Assembly: GCA_035471785.1 (NCBI GenBank) | Contig: DATIPQ010000038.1 | Location: 62,001-126,000, forward strand | Reading direction: 5' to 3' | Length of the DNA stretch: 64,000 bases | Source: Acidobacteriota bacterium | GTDB taxonomy: Bacteria > Acidobacteriota > UBA6911 > RPQK01 > DATIPO01 | Shown: one piece after another, positions 24,878-33,162 of the stretch | Position numbering within the stretch: position 1 is the first letter of the stretch | How the letters are laid out: each line of letters opens with the position of its first letter | Made by a program: the position numbers and the translations under genes | Notes under the pieces: generated by a model | Databases searched by the model: none | Seen by the model: the letters and a program-made list of their open reading frames with translations, nothing else | What the model was told of the DNA's origin: nothing

Positions 24878-25833
24878 GCCGATTGCTCCCGCGGCAAGGG
24901 CGCCGATCCATGAAGGATGTCGATGACGCGTCCGATGCCGAATACGTCGAATTCCAGGCAACGGTGGTGAAGGGCCATGCGCGCCTCCACCTGCTGCAGG
25001 CGTCCCAGCAGGGCCGTCCAATCGTCGCGGGCGCGATGCAGGAAACCGGCGTCCTCCAACTGGTCGGCCAGGAGGGCGTTGCGCACGCCCGCCGGGACCA
25101 CCACCGTGGGAAGGGCGAGTGCCAGTCCTTCGATCATGGTGTTGCCTCCCACCGTGATGAGCAGGTCGGCGTCAAGCATCTGTGCTTCCAGCGAGGGCAG
25201 GTTGTAGAGCAGCTCCACCCGCTCCCAGTCGCGTATGCGGCGCAGATTGGCCGGGTCGTACTCCGAGGTCACCACGCAGCGTACCTGGGGCTCTTCACGG
25301 GTGGCGTAGAAGTCGCGCAGATGTTGAACCGCCTGGGAGGCCACGTTGCCCGGATCGGTGAATCCGCAACTGACCAGGATGCGCTCCAGCCTTTCGGCGA
25401 TCCGGGTCTTATGATGGCGGGAGGGCTCCAGCAGCCAGTATTGATAGCCGCTGTAGACGGGAGCCCCGGGGTCGAAGTGCGGGTCGGGCAGGATATTGAC
25501 GTAGGCGTCCGCGCCCTCCCGATAACAATCCAACGCCACCACCCGGCGTCCCGGTGCGGTCAGCGAGCTGAGGTCTTCGTCACCCAGGTCGGCCAGCAAC
25601 AGGTCCCAGTTGCCATCGGCGGCCTCCTCCAGGGGGCTGTCCGGTTGGAAGCGCCTGATCTGGAGTCCCTCTTTGAGGAGGGGATCGAGCATGGAGGCGT
25701 CGCCGGCGGGGCAAAGGACCGAGAAGGTCACTTGATCGCCCACGTGATCGAGCCGGCGGGCGATGCGCCGGCAGCGCTGCAGGTGGCCGAATCCGACCCG
25801 CCGTCCGGCTTTGGTCAGCAAGAGGACTTTCAT
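24874..25833 (-). CDS. pseG: UDP-sugar hydrolase of the PseG type
   Basis: 319 residues. The N-terminal VGFGHLQRCRRIARRL corresponds to the G-x-GH-x-x-RC motif of PseG (UDP-2,4-diacetamido-2,4,6-trideoxy-beta-L-altropyranose hydrolase), with the catalytic His in the GH pair. The C-terminal ADLLITVGGNTMIEGLALALPTVVVP is the GT-B-like nucleotide-binding part shared with MurG. PseG releases UDP to give the sugar used by PseI. ATG 25833 overlaps the pseI stop as ATGA. Confidence 0.85.
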   Translation of the reverse strand: MKVLLLTKAGRRVGFGHLQRCRRIARRLDHVGDQVTFSVLCPAGDASMLDPLLKEGLQIRRFQPDSPLEEAADGNWDLLLADLGDEDLSSLTAPGRRVVALDCYREGADAYVNILPDPHFDPGAPVYSGYQYWLLEPSRHHKTRIAERLERILVSCGFTDPGNVASQAVQHLRDFYATREEPQVRCVVTSEYDPANLRRIRDWERVELLYNLPSLEAQMLDADLLITVGGNTMIEGLALALPTVVVPAGVRNALLADQLEDAGFLHRARDDWTALLGRLQQVEARMALHHRCLEFDVFGIGRVIDILHGSAPLPREQSA

Positions 25834-26879
25834 GCTTCCACCGAATCCCAGGACAAGGCCTGGTGTTCTTCTAAATCGACAGCGGCGCGGCATCCCACGA
25901 TCTGCTCCAGGTGGCGGGGGGCGAGTCCCGTTCCCGGACGCAGCACTTCGATCATATCGCGAGTCAGCACTTCGCCCTTGCGAACGGGACGCGCCGCGTA
26001 GAGGCTGCGCCGTCCCCGCCGGTAGTGAGTCATCTCGAAATCGCGCACTCTCTTGCGGGCCGATCCCAGAGAGGCTTCGGCTTCTCGCATGGCCCGCACC
26101 ATGCTCTTCAGTTCCTGCGGCTCTAAGGCGAAGCGGTGATCGGGGCCGGCCAGCGCCTTGTCGACGGTGAAGTGCTTCTCGTAGACCTTGGCCCCCAGGG
26201 CCACCGCCGCCACGGGGACGCTCCAGCCCAGGGTGTGGTCGGAGTAGCCGACCGGGTAGTCCCAGCGCTTCATCATCGACGACATGGAGCGCAAATGGAC
26301 GTCCTCGAAGTCCAGCGGGTAGTCGATGCCGCAATGAAGCAGGGCGATGTGGCGGTTGCCCTCGGCCTCAAAGACGTCCACGGCTTCTGCGATCTCCTCC
26401 ATCGAGGCCATTCCGGTGGAGAGCAGCACGGGCAGGCGCTTGCCCGCCAGATGGCGCAGCAGAGGCAAGTGGGTCAGCTCGAACGAGGCCACCTTGAAGG
26501 AGGTGATTCCGAAGTCCTCCAAGCGGTCGGCTGATTCCTCGTCAAAGGGCGTCATCATGAAGATCAGTCCCTGTCTCTCGGCCTCTTCCTTGAGGGGCGC
26601 CAGCCACTCCAGTTGAAATTCGAGAGACTTGTAGAATTCGTTGAGCGTCACGGGACGCCGGGTGAACTTCTCCTCGGTCACCATGACGTCCTTGCTCTTG
26701 GCGGCGATCTTGTCGGCCTTGAAGAGCTGGAACTTGACGGCGTCCGCTCCCGCCTCGGCGGCCGCACCGATGAGACGCCTGGCCTGTTCAATGTCGCCGT
26801 CGTGGTTGCTGCCCGCCTCGGCGATAATGAAGCAGGGTTCGCCGTCCCCGATGCTGCGGTCTTCGATCTTGATCTTCAT
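25830..26879 (-). CDS. pseI: Pseudaminic/sialic acid synthase (NeuB/PseI family)
   Basis: 349 residues. The N-terminal TIM barrel has the family motifs FIIAEAGSNHDGD, DAVKFQLFKADK, LLHCGIDYP, VGYSDHT and KVYEKHFTVDK. A C-terminal SAF/antifreeze-like domain (about 290-349) contains GRRSLYAARPVRKGEVLT. It condenses phosphoenolpyruvate with a 2,4-diacetamido sugar to make a nine-carbon nonulosonic acid. It is the first gene of the six-gene operon. ATG 26879 is used because it gives the family's usual N-terminus (MKIKIEDRSIGDGEPCFI). The exact product (pseudaminic or a relative) is inferred from the pseB and pseG neighbours. Confidence 0.92.
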   Translation of the reverse strand: MKIKIEDRSIGDGEPCFIIAEAGSNHDGDIEQARRLIGAAAEAGADAVKFQLFKADKIAAKSKDVMVTEEKFTRRPVTLNEFYKSLEFQLEWLAPLKEEAERQGLIFMMTPFDEESADRLEDFGITSFKVASFELTHLPLLRHLAGKRLPVLLSTGMASMEEIAEAVDVFEAEGNRHIALLHCGIDYPLDFEDVHLRSMSSMMKRWDYPVGYSDHTLGWSVPVAAVALGAKVYEKHFTVDKALAGPDHRFALEPQELKSMVRAMREAEASLGSARKRVRDFEMTHYRRGRRSLYAARPVRKGEVLTRDMIEVLRPGTGLAPRHLEQIVGCRAAVDLEEHQALSWDSVEA

Positions 26880-26943
26880 AGGACCCGGACTCAATTTCCC
26901 GCCCGCCCGCACGTTGGCTGCTGGCCGGCACGGGCCGGACGGC

Positions 26944-26949
26944 TATAAT
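26944..26949 (+). promoter_or_regulatory. -10 element of a probable leaderless pseF transcript
   Basis: Perfect TATAAT ending six bases before ATG 26956, with no Shine-Dalgarno between them. Transcription would start at or next to the A of the start codon. Confidence 0.65.
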
Positions 26950-26955
26950 CGTGGC

Positions 26956-27636
26956 ATGTTCGCCTACGTCCCGGCCCGAGGAGGCTCCAAGAGGCTGCCC
27001 CGCAAGAACATCCGTCCTCTGGCCGGACGGCCTCTGCTGCTGCGCGTCCTCGACGCCTTGGCCCAGGTCGAAGGGCTGAGCGGCATCGGGGTGTCCAGCG
27101 AGGACCCTGAGATCCTCCACTTGGCCGGCAGCCATCCGGACGCCGTCACCCTGCAGCCCCGGCGCGCCGAGCTGGCCGATGATCTGACGCCCTTCGTGGA
27201 ACTGGCCCGCCGGGACGTGCCGCGGTTTGCCCGCTGCTTTAACGATTCCAGCGTGCTCTTCGTGCTGGCCACGGCGGCATTGGTACCTCCTGAATTCTAC
27301 CGCGAAGCCCTGATAGCGCATGAGAAGAATCCGGGTGGATTGATTATTTCCGTCACCTCCATGCAGGCTTCACCCTTTCGCGCCCTGGTGGGAGATCCCC
27401 AGGAGGAGTTGCGCCCGCTCTTCCCCGAGCGCTTTCCCCAACCCACCTGGCAGATGCCGCCGGCCTATCAGGACGCGGGATGCTTTTACGCCTTCCGCAT
27501 GGACGGTTTGCAAGGCAAGGAGAAGTTCCTCGACCTCAAGCCGGTTCAAGCCGTGGTGCTGCCCCCCGAGGTGGGCATCGATGTGGACACGCCCGATGAC
27601 TGGCAGCGGCTGGAAAAGGCTTTCGAGGACCGCTAA
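26956..27636 (+). CDS. pseF: CMP-nonulosonate cytidylyltransferase (PseF/NeuA family)
   Basis: 226 residues. The nucleotide-binding start is MFAYVPARGGSKRLPRKNIRPLAGRPLL in type (ARGGSKRLPRKN is the CTP-binding loop). Later come DDLTPFVELA, QDAGCFYAFR and a C-terminal GIDVDTPDDW acidic motif. It activates the nonulosonic acid to its CMP form for glycosyltransfer. It is divergent from the pseI operon, only 76 bases away, and convergent with the Maf gene, whose stop codon overlaps its own. Pse or other nonulosonate specificity cannot be separated by motif alone. Confidence 0.88.
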   Translation: MFAYVPARGGSKRLPRKNIRPLAGRPLLLRVLDALAQVEGLSGIGVSSEDPEILHLAGSHPDAVTLQPRRAELADDLTPFVELARRDVPRFARCFNDSSVLFVLATAALVPPEFYREALIAHEKNPGGLIISVTSMQASPFRALVGDPQEELRPLFPERFPQPTWQMPPAYQDAGCFYAFRMDGLQGKEKFLDLKPVQAVVLPPEVGIDVDTPDDWQRLEKAFEDR

Positions 27637-29591
27637 GCACCCAACGCCTCCTGCTGGGCGGCATGGGAGAGTGACTCCTCCAGCCGGCGCAGCAAGGGCA
27701 GGGTGGTTTCGAAGGCCTGCGCGATGCTTCGGTAGACCCTCATCGATTGACGGCAAGTTTCAACCTCGCTCCCGTCTTTGGGGGCAAAGCGCCTGAGCAG
27801 GGTGAGAGGACTCAAAGCGTAGCTGATCAGGAAGGCATCCTTCCTGGCGGCTTTCAGCTTCTTGTCGAGACTCTCCAGTTTGGACACGATCTTGCCGACG
27901 GGACAGGGGGTCCCCCGGGAGAAGTGTTGCAGCAATTCCTCGCTCAGTTTCAGGGCCCTGCGAGCGTGAGGCAAGCCCCTCTCGACTTGGCGGCGCGTGC
28001 GGCGGACCTGGCGCTGCAAGCCCCGGCGGTCAAATCCCGGATCAGCCAGCAACCCTCGGCGTAGTTGACGGAGCTCCTCGCTCAGGTCCTGGCCGATGAA
28101 CTGGTCCAGGGCCTGGGAAAAAGTCATGACTTCGGCGCCCTGGATGCGGGCTCCGCCCTCGGTGGCGTTGATGACGCGCAGCTCGCCCTTGTGCACTCTC
28201 AGTTCCTCTTCGAACCAATGAATGTAGGTTTCCATCTGCACGTTGCTGATAATGGGCTTGCCGTCGTTGCCCTTGACCCACACCAGTATCTGATCGGTTT
28301 TCTTGTATCCCTTCTTGCCGCCTTGCTCTTCCAGCTCCTCGGCTTTGCTCCCGACCACGTCGATAGTTTCAAGCGAGCCGTCGGCGTGAAGTTGTTCATC
28401 GGTAAAGGCCAGGTCCTGCCCGATCATGATGATGGGATCGGCACCAGCTTGACGCAGCAGGTCGAATACGGTGCAGGCGATGGAACCGCCGATCTTGATC
28501 TGTCCCACCTCCTGGCGGAAGTAGCGGTCCAGCCAGCGGTTGCTGCGGTGGACGCTCATCATGACCTTGGGGCCGCGATAGTGCTGCAAGATCTTGTAGT
28601 GGTTGATGGGATCGAAGACGAGGGGAGTCCGGGGCAGATCCATACCCTTGAAAATGCCCTCGTAGTTGGGGCGTCCGGCGTCGATGGAGGCCACCAGGTC
28701 GGGTTCGATGCCCTCCTTAGCGAGCAATCGGGTGGCCGAGCCGACTGAGATGATCAGCGCCCTGCCCTTGGCCCGCCGCAGAAGACGGATCTGTTTGTTG
28801 AGGGAGGGTCCGGCAGCCGCCAGGATGGCGGGACGATTCTTCCAGGCTCCGAAGATGGGAGACACCGTGCCCACTTGCGGGCAAAAGCGCAGGTTCTCGA
28901 GGAAGTTCCTCTGCCACTCGGGCGCGAAGTTGATGACCGTGGCCAGATTGGTGCGCAGCATCTTCACTTCGCTGCGCAGCTTTTCCAGGAACTCGCGGAA
29001 TTCTCGGGCAAAGACCTGTGCCGCCGCCGGCAGCTTGAGCAAGACTACATTGTCCATCCCCCCGCCCAAGGACGTGTAGACCTCCTTGAACTGAGACCAA
29101 TCGCTGACCACCACCACCGAACGGTGGTCGGGAAAGTCGGCTTGCAGACGATCCAGCGGGAAGGACTCGGCAATCTCGCGCTGCGGCTCGACCACGATCA
29201 CCCGCTGGCTGGCGGGGAGACGCTCCAGCAAGGCCCTCAGGTGGTATCCCAGTCCCAGTCCGAAGACCACCACGATGTTGGAGGGCGAAGGCTCATCGAC
29301 CTGACCGGCCCACTGCCGCGCCTCCCGCTGGGGATCGTAGGCGCTGTGCAAATAGACTTGCCGCCCGTCCTTTTTGAGCACCAAGGTCTCCGGACCCCGC
29401 CTGGAAGGAAGACGTTCCCATTCGACTCTCACGAAGGACTCCAAACGATGGGGGATCGGTTCGGCGGACGCGCTCGATGGGTTCGGGGTAAAAAAAAGAT
29501 CCCCGGCGCGACCATGCCTGAAACACGCCAGGGATCGAAAGATGGGAACGTAGCGCGCTAGAAACGCTCCCTCCACCCCCTTGCTCCCCAT
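27633..29591 (-). CDS. Motility-associated factor (Maf) glycosyltransferase family protein
   Basis: 652 residues. The N-terminal Rossmann-like half has NIVVVFGLGLGYHLRALLERL. The MAF_flag10/DUF115 core contains PAILAAAGPSLNKQIRLL, ISVGSATRLLAKEGIEPDLV, KIGGSIACTVFDLLRQAGAD and MIGQDLAF. The C-terminal helical region is rich in Arg and Leu. Maf proteins transfer pseudaminic or legionaminic acid onto Ser/Thr of flagellin, so this is the likely last step using the CMP sugar made by the neighbouring genes on the fliC product at 15888-16754. The ATG at 29591 lacks a clear ribosome-binding site, and starts slightly downstream are possible. Confidence 0.88.
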   Translation of the reverse strand: MGSKGVEGAFLARYVPIFRSLACFRHGRAGDLFFTPNPSSASAEPIPHRLESFVRVEWERLPSRRGPETLVLKKDGRQVYLHSAYDPQREARQWAGQVDEPSPSNIVVVFGLGLGYHLRALLERLPASQRVIVVEPQREIAESFPLDRLQADFPDHRSVVVVSDWSQFKEVYTSLGGGMDNVVLLKLPAAAQVFAREFREFLEKLRSEVKMLRTNLATVINFAPEWQRNFLENLRFCPQVGTVSPIFGAWKNRPAILAAAGPSLNKQIRLLRRAKGRALIISVGSATRLLAKEGIEPDLVASIDAGRPNYEGIFKGMDLPRTPLVFDPINHYKILQHYRGPKVMMSVHRSNRWLDRYFRQEVGQIKIGGSIACTVFDLLRQAGADPIIMIGQDLAFTDEQLHADGSLETIDVVGSKAEELEEQGGKKGYKKTDQILVWVKGNDGKPIISNVQMETYIHWFEEELRVHKGELRVINATEGGARIQGAEVMTFSQALDQFIGQDLSEELRQLRRGLLADPGFDRRGLQRQVRRTRRQVERGLPHARRALKLSEELLQHFSRGTPCPVGKIVSKLESLDKKLKAARKDAFLISYALSPLTLLRRFAPKDGSEVETCRQSMRVYRSIAQAFETTLPLLRRLEESLSHAAQQEALGA

Positions 29592-29823
29592 GCCGATGGA
29601 ACTCGGTGGTGGCTTTGCTTGTACGGGTCTAGCTTAAGCAACCAACGTGCCACTAAGTTCCTGCTGGGGGAGGCACTGTTTGTCCGCCTTTCCGCTTCCA
29701 TCTCCACCCATTAGCGTCAAAGAATTGATACATACCGTCAATAAATTGACGCTCAGGAGAAACTGCCGGTACCGGCTGGGGGTCGGAAGCTGTAGCCCTC
29801 GGCACATGGAGAGGGCCCTCTTC
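29592..29823. promoter_or_regulatory. Intergenic region with nested inverted repeats
   Basis: An 8-bp inverted repeat (agcgtcaa 29713-29720, ttgacgct 29746-29753) encloses a palindrome gtcaataaattgac (29737-29750). This AT-rich cluster sits between the Maf gene and the downstream end of the GlsB-like gene. It may be an operator or a terminator-like structure. No gene seen. Confidence 0.4.
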
Positions 29824-30102
29824 TCAGCGGCCGCGTTTCCCGCTGAGAAGGCCGAGCAGGGCGACGAAGAGAGCGCCTCCAATGATCGACCAGACGATGG
29901 GGAAAGCCCGTCCGCCTACCGTTATGACGAAGATCTCTGGCAAGCCCGTCATGTCGGACAGGTATGCGCCCAAGAGGGCCCCGATAAAGCCTACCGCGAT
30001 GGAGACCAGGCATCCGCCGCGCGAATAGCCGCCCAGCGACTGGCCGATTCCTCCGCAGATTCCTGCGATGAGAAGCAACAAGAGAAGTTCTAGAAGGCTC
30101 AT
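29824..30102 (-). CDS. GlsB/YeaQ/YmgE family membrane protein
   Basis: 92 residues with three hydrophobic segments (LLELLLLLLIAGICGGIGQSL, CLVSIAVGFIGALLGAYLS, VWSIIGGALFVALLGLL) and the Gly-rich GGYSRGGCLVSIAVGFIGALLG signature of the transglycosylase-associated/GlsB family. Members are small inner-membrane proteins linked to general stress. It shares strand and region with the XapX-like gene, suggesting a small stress operon. Confidence 0.88.
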   Translation of the reverse strand: MSLLELLLLLLIAGICGGIGQSLGGYSRGGCLVSIAVGFIGALLGAYLSDMTGLPEIFVITVGGRAFPIVWSIIGGALFVALLGLLSGKRGR

Positions 30103-30162
30103 AGTTCCCTTCTTCCGGCTTTCCGATGCCGTCGCAAGCCCGCCTGGCGCGGACGCAACGCC

Positions 30163-30390
30163 TCACTCCGCCGGTTTTCGGACGGCCTCCTCAGACAAGG
30201 CCTGGGCCGCCGCGGGCGGGGGCGAAGACATGAGATGGTCGGTTATAAGGTAACCCACCGTGATGGAGGTGACCAGCATGGCTCCGATGAGGGTGGGAGG
30301 GGCCGGCACCGGCAGCTTGAACCAGCGGCAAGCCGCACCTACGCCGACGCCGATGAGGACCGAGATGATGATTTTCACAGTGTCGTTCAC
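30163..30390 (-). CDS. XapX-domain (DUF1427) small membrane protein
   Basis: 75 residues, with two membrane segments (IIISVLIGVGVGAACRWF; PTLIGAMLVTSITVGYLI) and the XapX pattern CRWFKLPVPAPPTLIGAM. The GTG at 30390 is chosen because an aaggaagt ribosome-binding site lies about six bases before it; the upstream in-frame ATG has none. Function of the family is unknown. Divergent from the FGE-like gene. Confidence 0.82.
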   Translation of the reverse strand: MNDTVKIIISVLIGVGVGAACRWFKLPVPAPPTLIGAMLVTSITVGYLITDHLMSSPPPAAAQALSEEAVRKPAE

Positions 30391-30426
30391 GAGGACTTCC
30401 TTTCGGGCCCCATGGTACTCAATCGC

Positions 30427-30432
30427 TATAAT
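30427..30432 (+). promoter_or_regulatory. -10 element of a probable leaderless transcript
   Basis: Perfect TATAAT ending seven bases before ATG 30440. No purine-rich ribosome-binding site fits between. Confidence 0.65.
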
Positions 30433-30439
30433 CAAGGCT

Positions 30440-31126
30440 ATGGCGGAGTACTACACCAGCTACCCGCGCACCATCCTCTGGCTGGTGCCTGGAGGCGAGG
30501 CCCGAGTGGGAGGCCAGGAGGACGATACCCAACCGTCCTTCACGGTCGAGGTCGACCCCTTCTATATTTCAAAGTGGCCCATCACCAACGAGCAGTACCG
30601 GGCTTACGATCCCGACTACCGTCCCCTGCCCCACAGCGACGGCGACCGCGACCCTGCCGTGGGATTGAGCTACCGGGACGCACTGGGCTATGCCGGCTGG
30701 TACGCCCGCATCTCCAAAAAGCCCATGCGCCTGCCCAGCGAAATCGAGTGGGAATACGCTTGCCGGGCCGGCCGCAGCGGACGCTGGTTCTTCGATCCCG
30801 AGGAAGCCGACGAGTACCTTTGGGACGCCCGCAACAGCCGTGGACGGGTGCAGCCGGTAGAGCACACCAAGGCCAACGAATTCGGTCTGCACGCCACCCT
30901 GGGAAGCGTGTGGGAGTGGACCGCTTCGCTCTATCGTCCCTATCCTCTGGAGAAGCGGCTGGACGACCCCGAGGCCCCCGGAAAGCGGGTGCTTCGGGGC
31001 GGCAGCTACGTCATGGACCGTGAGCAGATCTCCTGTTCGCTCAGAAAAGCCGCCGATCCCCGAGAGCGGCTGGCGGACGCCGGATTTCGCCTGGTCCGCA
31101 GCTTTGGACGGCTTGCCGGCGGCTAG
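30440..31126 (+). CDS. Formylglycine-generating-enzyme-like (SUMF1 domain) protein
   Basis: 228 residues forming one FGE-sulfatase/C-type-lectin-like fold: VPGGEARVGG, FYISKWPITNEQYRAY, GLSYRDALGYAGWY, MRLPSEIEWEYACRAGR, LGSVWEWTAS, RVLRGGSYV and GFRLVRS. True formylglycine enzymes use a Cys pair near the C-terminus for copper; here only one Cys (QISCSLR) is present, so oxidase activity is unlikely. Such relatives serve as binding or other non-oxidase proteins. It has no signal peptide. The NFACT-R gene follows 18 bases later. Confidence 0.88.
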   Translation: MAEYYTSYPRTILWLVPGGEARVGGQEDDTQPSFTVEVDPFYISKWPITNEQYRAYDPDYRPLPHSDGDRDPAVGLSYRDALGYAGWYARISKKPMRLPSEIEWEYACRAGRSGRWFFDPEEADEYLWDARNSRGRVQPVEHTKANEFGLHATLGSVWEWTASLYRPYPLEKRLDDPEAPGKRVLRGGSYVMDREQISCSLRKAADPRERLADAGFRLVRSFGRLAGG

Positions 31127-31144
31127 AGGTGAAAAGGAGCTCAC

Positions 31145-31564
31145 ATGGGACGCAAAGGACCGCCCGGCCCCAGCGATGCGGAGGAGGGCATTTGGCAGGG
31201 CACTTCGGTGGCCCGCAAGTTCATTTCGCCCGACGGCATGACGGTCCTGGTGGGCAAATCGGCGCGTGACAACGACATCCTCAGCCTCAAGCTGGCCTCG
31301 CCCGGCGACTTCTGGTTTCACGTGGCGGGCGACTCCGGTTCCCACGTGGTGGTGCGCAACCCCGACAACCTGGAGCGGCTGCCCCGGGAGACGCGCGACT
31401 ACGCCGCCGGACTGGCCGCCGGCTACTCCAAGGCCCGCCGGGCCGGCCAGACGGGCGTCCACATGGCGCGGGCCGCCGACGTCAGCAAACCGCGCGGCTA
31501 CGCCCCCGGTAAGGTGCAGCTAAGACGCTTGCGAAAGGTCAAGGCCTCTCCCATCCGCCAATAG
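31145..31564 (+). CDS. Stand-alone NFACT-R (DUF814) RNA-binding domain protein
   Basis: 139 residues, nearly all one NFACT-R domain: RKFISPDGMTVLVGKSARDND, DFWFHVAGDSGSHVVVRNP, AAGLAAGYSKARRAGQ and KPRGYAPGKVQL. In RqcH/Tae2 this domain contacts tRNA or the ribosome, but the NFACT-N and coiled-coil parts are missing, as in the known stand-alone versions. An aaggagc ribosome-binding site precedes the ATG. It may act in RNA or ribosome quality control; context adds little. Confidence 0.88.
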   Translation: MGRKGPPGPSDAEEGIWQGTSVARKFISPDGMTVLVGKSARDNDILSLKLASPGDFWFHVAGDSGSHVVVRNPDNLERLPRETRDYAAGLAAGYSKARRAGQTGVHMARAADVSKPRGYAPGKVQLRRLRKVKASPIRQ

Positions 31565-31623
31565 AAGCCCGCCGCGTCAACGCAGCAACCTTAGAAGCGG
31601 CGGGAGAGGCCCTTAGCCATGGT

Positions 31624-31711
31624 TCATTCGATCTCGATGGCCTTGTCGGGCGGGATGCGGGTGTGCAGGATGGCGAATCGGGCTTGCCCGTGAACCGGGG
31701 GCGGTCGTATG
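31624..31711 (-). pseudogene. Possible gene remnant next to the dispersed repeat
   Basis: Minus-strand codons just outside the repeat read ...VHGQARFAILHTRIPPDKAIEIE followed by TGA, which looks like a genuine protein C-terminus. Upstream the frame passes straight into the repeat at 31712, where it loses sense. A gene may have been truncated when the repeat arrived. The protein is not recognised. Confidence 0.3.
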
Positions 31712-31908
31712 CTAGTGCTGCCGGTCATAAATTCTGAGCCAGGGCCCTCCCTGTCTTGTCCCTTCTGAAAGGGACAGATTCGCCAGCCCAGGGTCAGCCC
31801 CGGCGAGCGCGAGCGAGACGGCTTCGCCACCCGGGTTTACAGCCAGGTGCGGACGCTGAAAGCGTGGAATAACGCAACAGGATGGCTCAAAACTTCTGAC
31901 GCGCTGCA
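31712..31908 (+). repeat. Dispersed intergenic repeat, copy 1
   Basis: 197 bases beginning ctagtgctgccggtcataa and ending gacgcgctgca. The reverse complement of 47320-47580 matches it over its whole length at high identity. It contains a hairpin gtccctt-ctga-aagggac. It has no transposase and no long coding frame. Copy 2 has an extra block of about 57 bases flanked by a direct repeat; copy 1 has a single copy of that repeat at the equivalent place. Confidence 0.9.
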
Positions 31909-31962
31909 CCAGATCTCATCGTTACGGAAAAACGGTTCTCTTTGACTACGAGGAATAACGTC

Positions 31963-33132
31963 ATGCCTTCATTGAAACTCTGGCTATTTTTTTGGATTGG
32001 TCTCGTCCTGATTGCCTGCGGACCCTTTCTCATGGGCCAATCCAACTTCGGCACGCTGACCGCCCCTCAAGTGGTCAACAACAACGCTGTTACCACCCAG
32101 ATCGTTCTTCTCAACACTGCCTCCACCGCCTGCGGCGTGTCGATTACCGCTCATGAAGGCGCTGGTCAGCCGCCCTTGAACCCCGTCGACCTGGGCGGGG
32201 CTCAACCGAACCTGCTTGAGATCGAGGTTCCGGCCGAGGGCTCGGCCAGTTTCAATGTCTCGTCGCCGCAAGGTTTCCTGGGCGCCATCAGCGCCGAGAT
32301 CTTGAACCCGGGCTGCGCGGGCAACCTGCAGATGCAGGCCCAGTATCTGATCGCCAATCAGACTCCGCTGGACGAGTTGTTCTCCTACTCCACCCCGTCA
32401 TCCATCCCGGTCGATTCCTGCGCCGTGGTCCCGGTCAGCTTCGATCCCGACACCCAGGACGGCGATTCTGTCATCCCCGGCTTGGCCAGCGCCTTTTTTG
32501 GGCAGGGCGGCCTGCAATTGGATATTTGTCATGAACTGCGCGATCAGCAGGGGCAGGTCGTCCAGCCTAATGCCTGCTCGCCTTACGACGGGTCTCATCA
32601 GTCCCAATTGCTGGCCGAGATTTTTCCGAATCAGGGCTCCTTCGATGGAACCTGGCGGGTCTGTTATTTCAATGCCGGATCGACCATGGTCAATGCCGAC
32701 ACGGTGATCGACACGCTCTTTATCGACGTGGTGCAGATCGGCAACCGCTTTCAGTTTGACAGCAACCAGCATGAGCAAGTCAAGCCCAACTGCATTCCGG
32801 GTCCCCGGTCGATCTGCTTGAGCGACCGCTTTCGGGTCAGCGTGGATTTCCAGGAGACGCCCACCGGACCCTCGCAGCCGGCCGACGGCGTTTTCAGAGA
32901 CGACTCGGGGTACTTCTTCTTCAATCCCGACAACGTGGAGCTGATCGTCAAGGTGCTGGACGGCTGTGACATCAACGACCGTTTTTGGGTCTTCTATGCA
33001 GCCACCACCAACGTGGAGTACACGATTACGGTCACCGACACCCAGTCCAATTCGGTATTCACCGCCGAAAATCCGTTTAATACGCCTTTCGACCCTATTA
33101 CCGACACCCAGGCTTTCGCCACTTGCCCTTAA
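31963..33132 (+). CDS. Secreted protein of unknown function (possible lipoprotein)
   Basis: 389 residues. The signal sequence MPSLKLWLFFWIGLVLIAC ends in a lipobox-like LIAC, so it may be lipidated. The middle is Cys-containing and beta-rich without a recognised domain. The last 130 residues (SICLSDRFRVSVDFQ, SGYFFFNPDNVELIVKVLDG, DRFWVFYAATTNVEYTITVTD) are a domain often found at the C-terminus of secreted proteins of Acidobacteriota and related groups; its function is unknown. Start ATG 31963 follows gaggaa by seven bases. The M1 peptidase gene is 30 bases downstream. Confidence 0.75.
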   Translation: MPSLKLWLFFWIGLVLIACGPFLMGQSNFGTLTAPQVVNNNAVTTQIVLLNTASTACGVSITAHEGAGQPPLNPVDLGGAQPNLLEIEVPAEGSASFNVSSPQGFLGAISAEILNPGCAGNLQMQAQYLIANQTPLDELFSYSTPSSIPVDSCAVVPVSFDPDTQDGDSVIPGLASAFFGQGGLQLDICHELRDQQGQVVQPNACSPYDGSHQSQLLAEIFPNQGSFDGTWRVCYFNAGSTMVNADTVIDTLFIDVVQIGNRFQFDSNQHEQVKPNCIPGPRSICLSDRFRVSVDFQETPTGPSQPADGVFRDDSGYFFFNPDNVELIVKVLDGCDINDRFWVFYAATTNVEYTITVTDTQSNSVFTAENPFNTPFDPITDTQAFATCP

Positions 33133-33162
33133 GACACCTTCGACCGTAATCCGGGGGGACCG

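Noticed and set aside
31712-31908. Repeat considered as an insertion sequence
   Set aside because: No transposase frame and no clear terminal inverted repeats; described only as a dispersed repeat.
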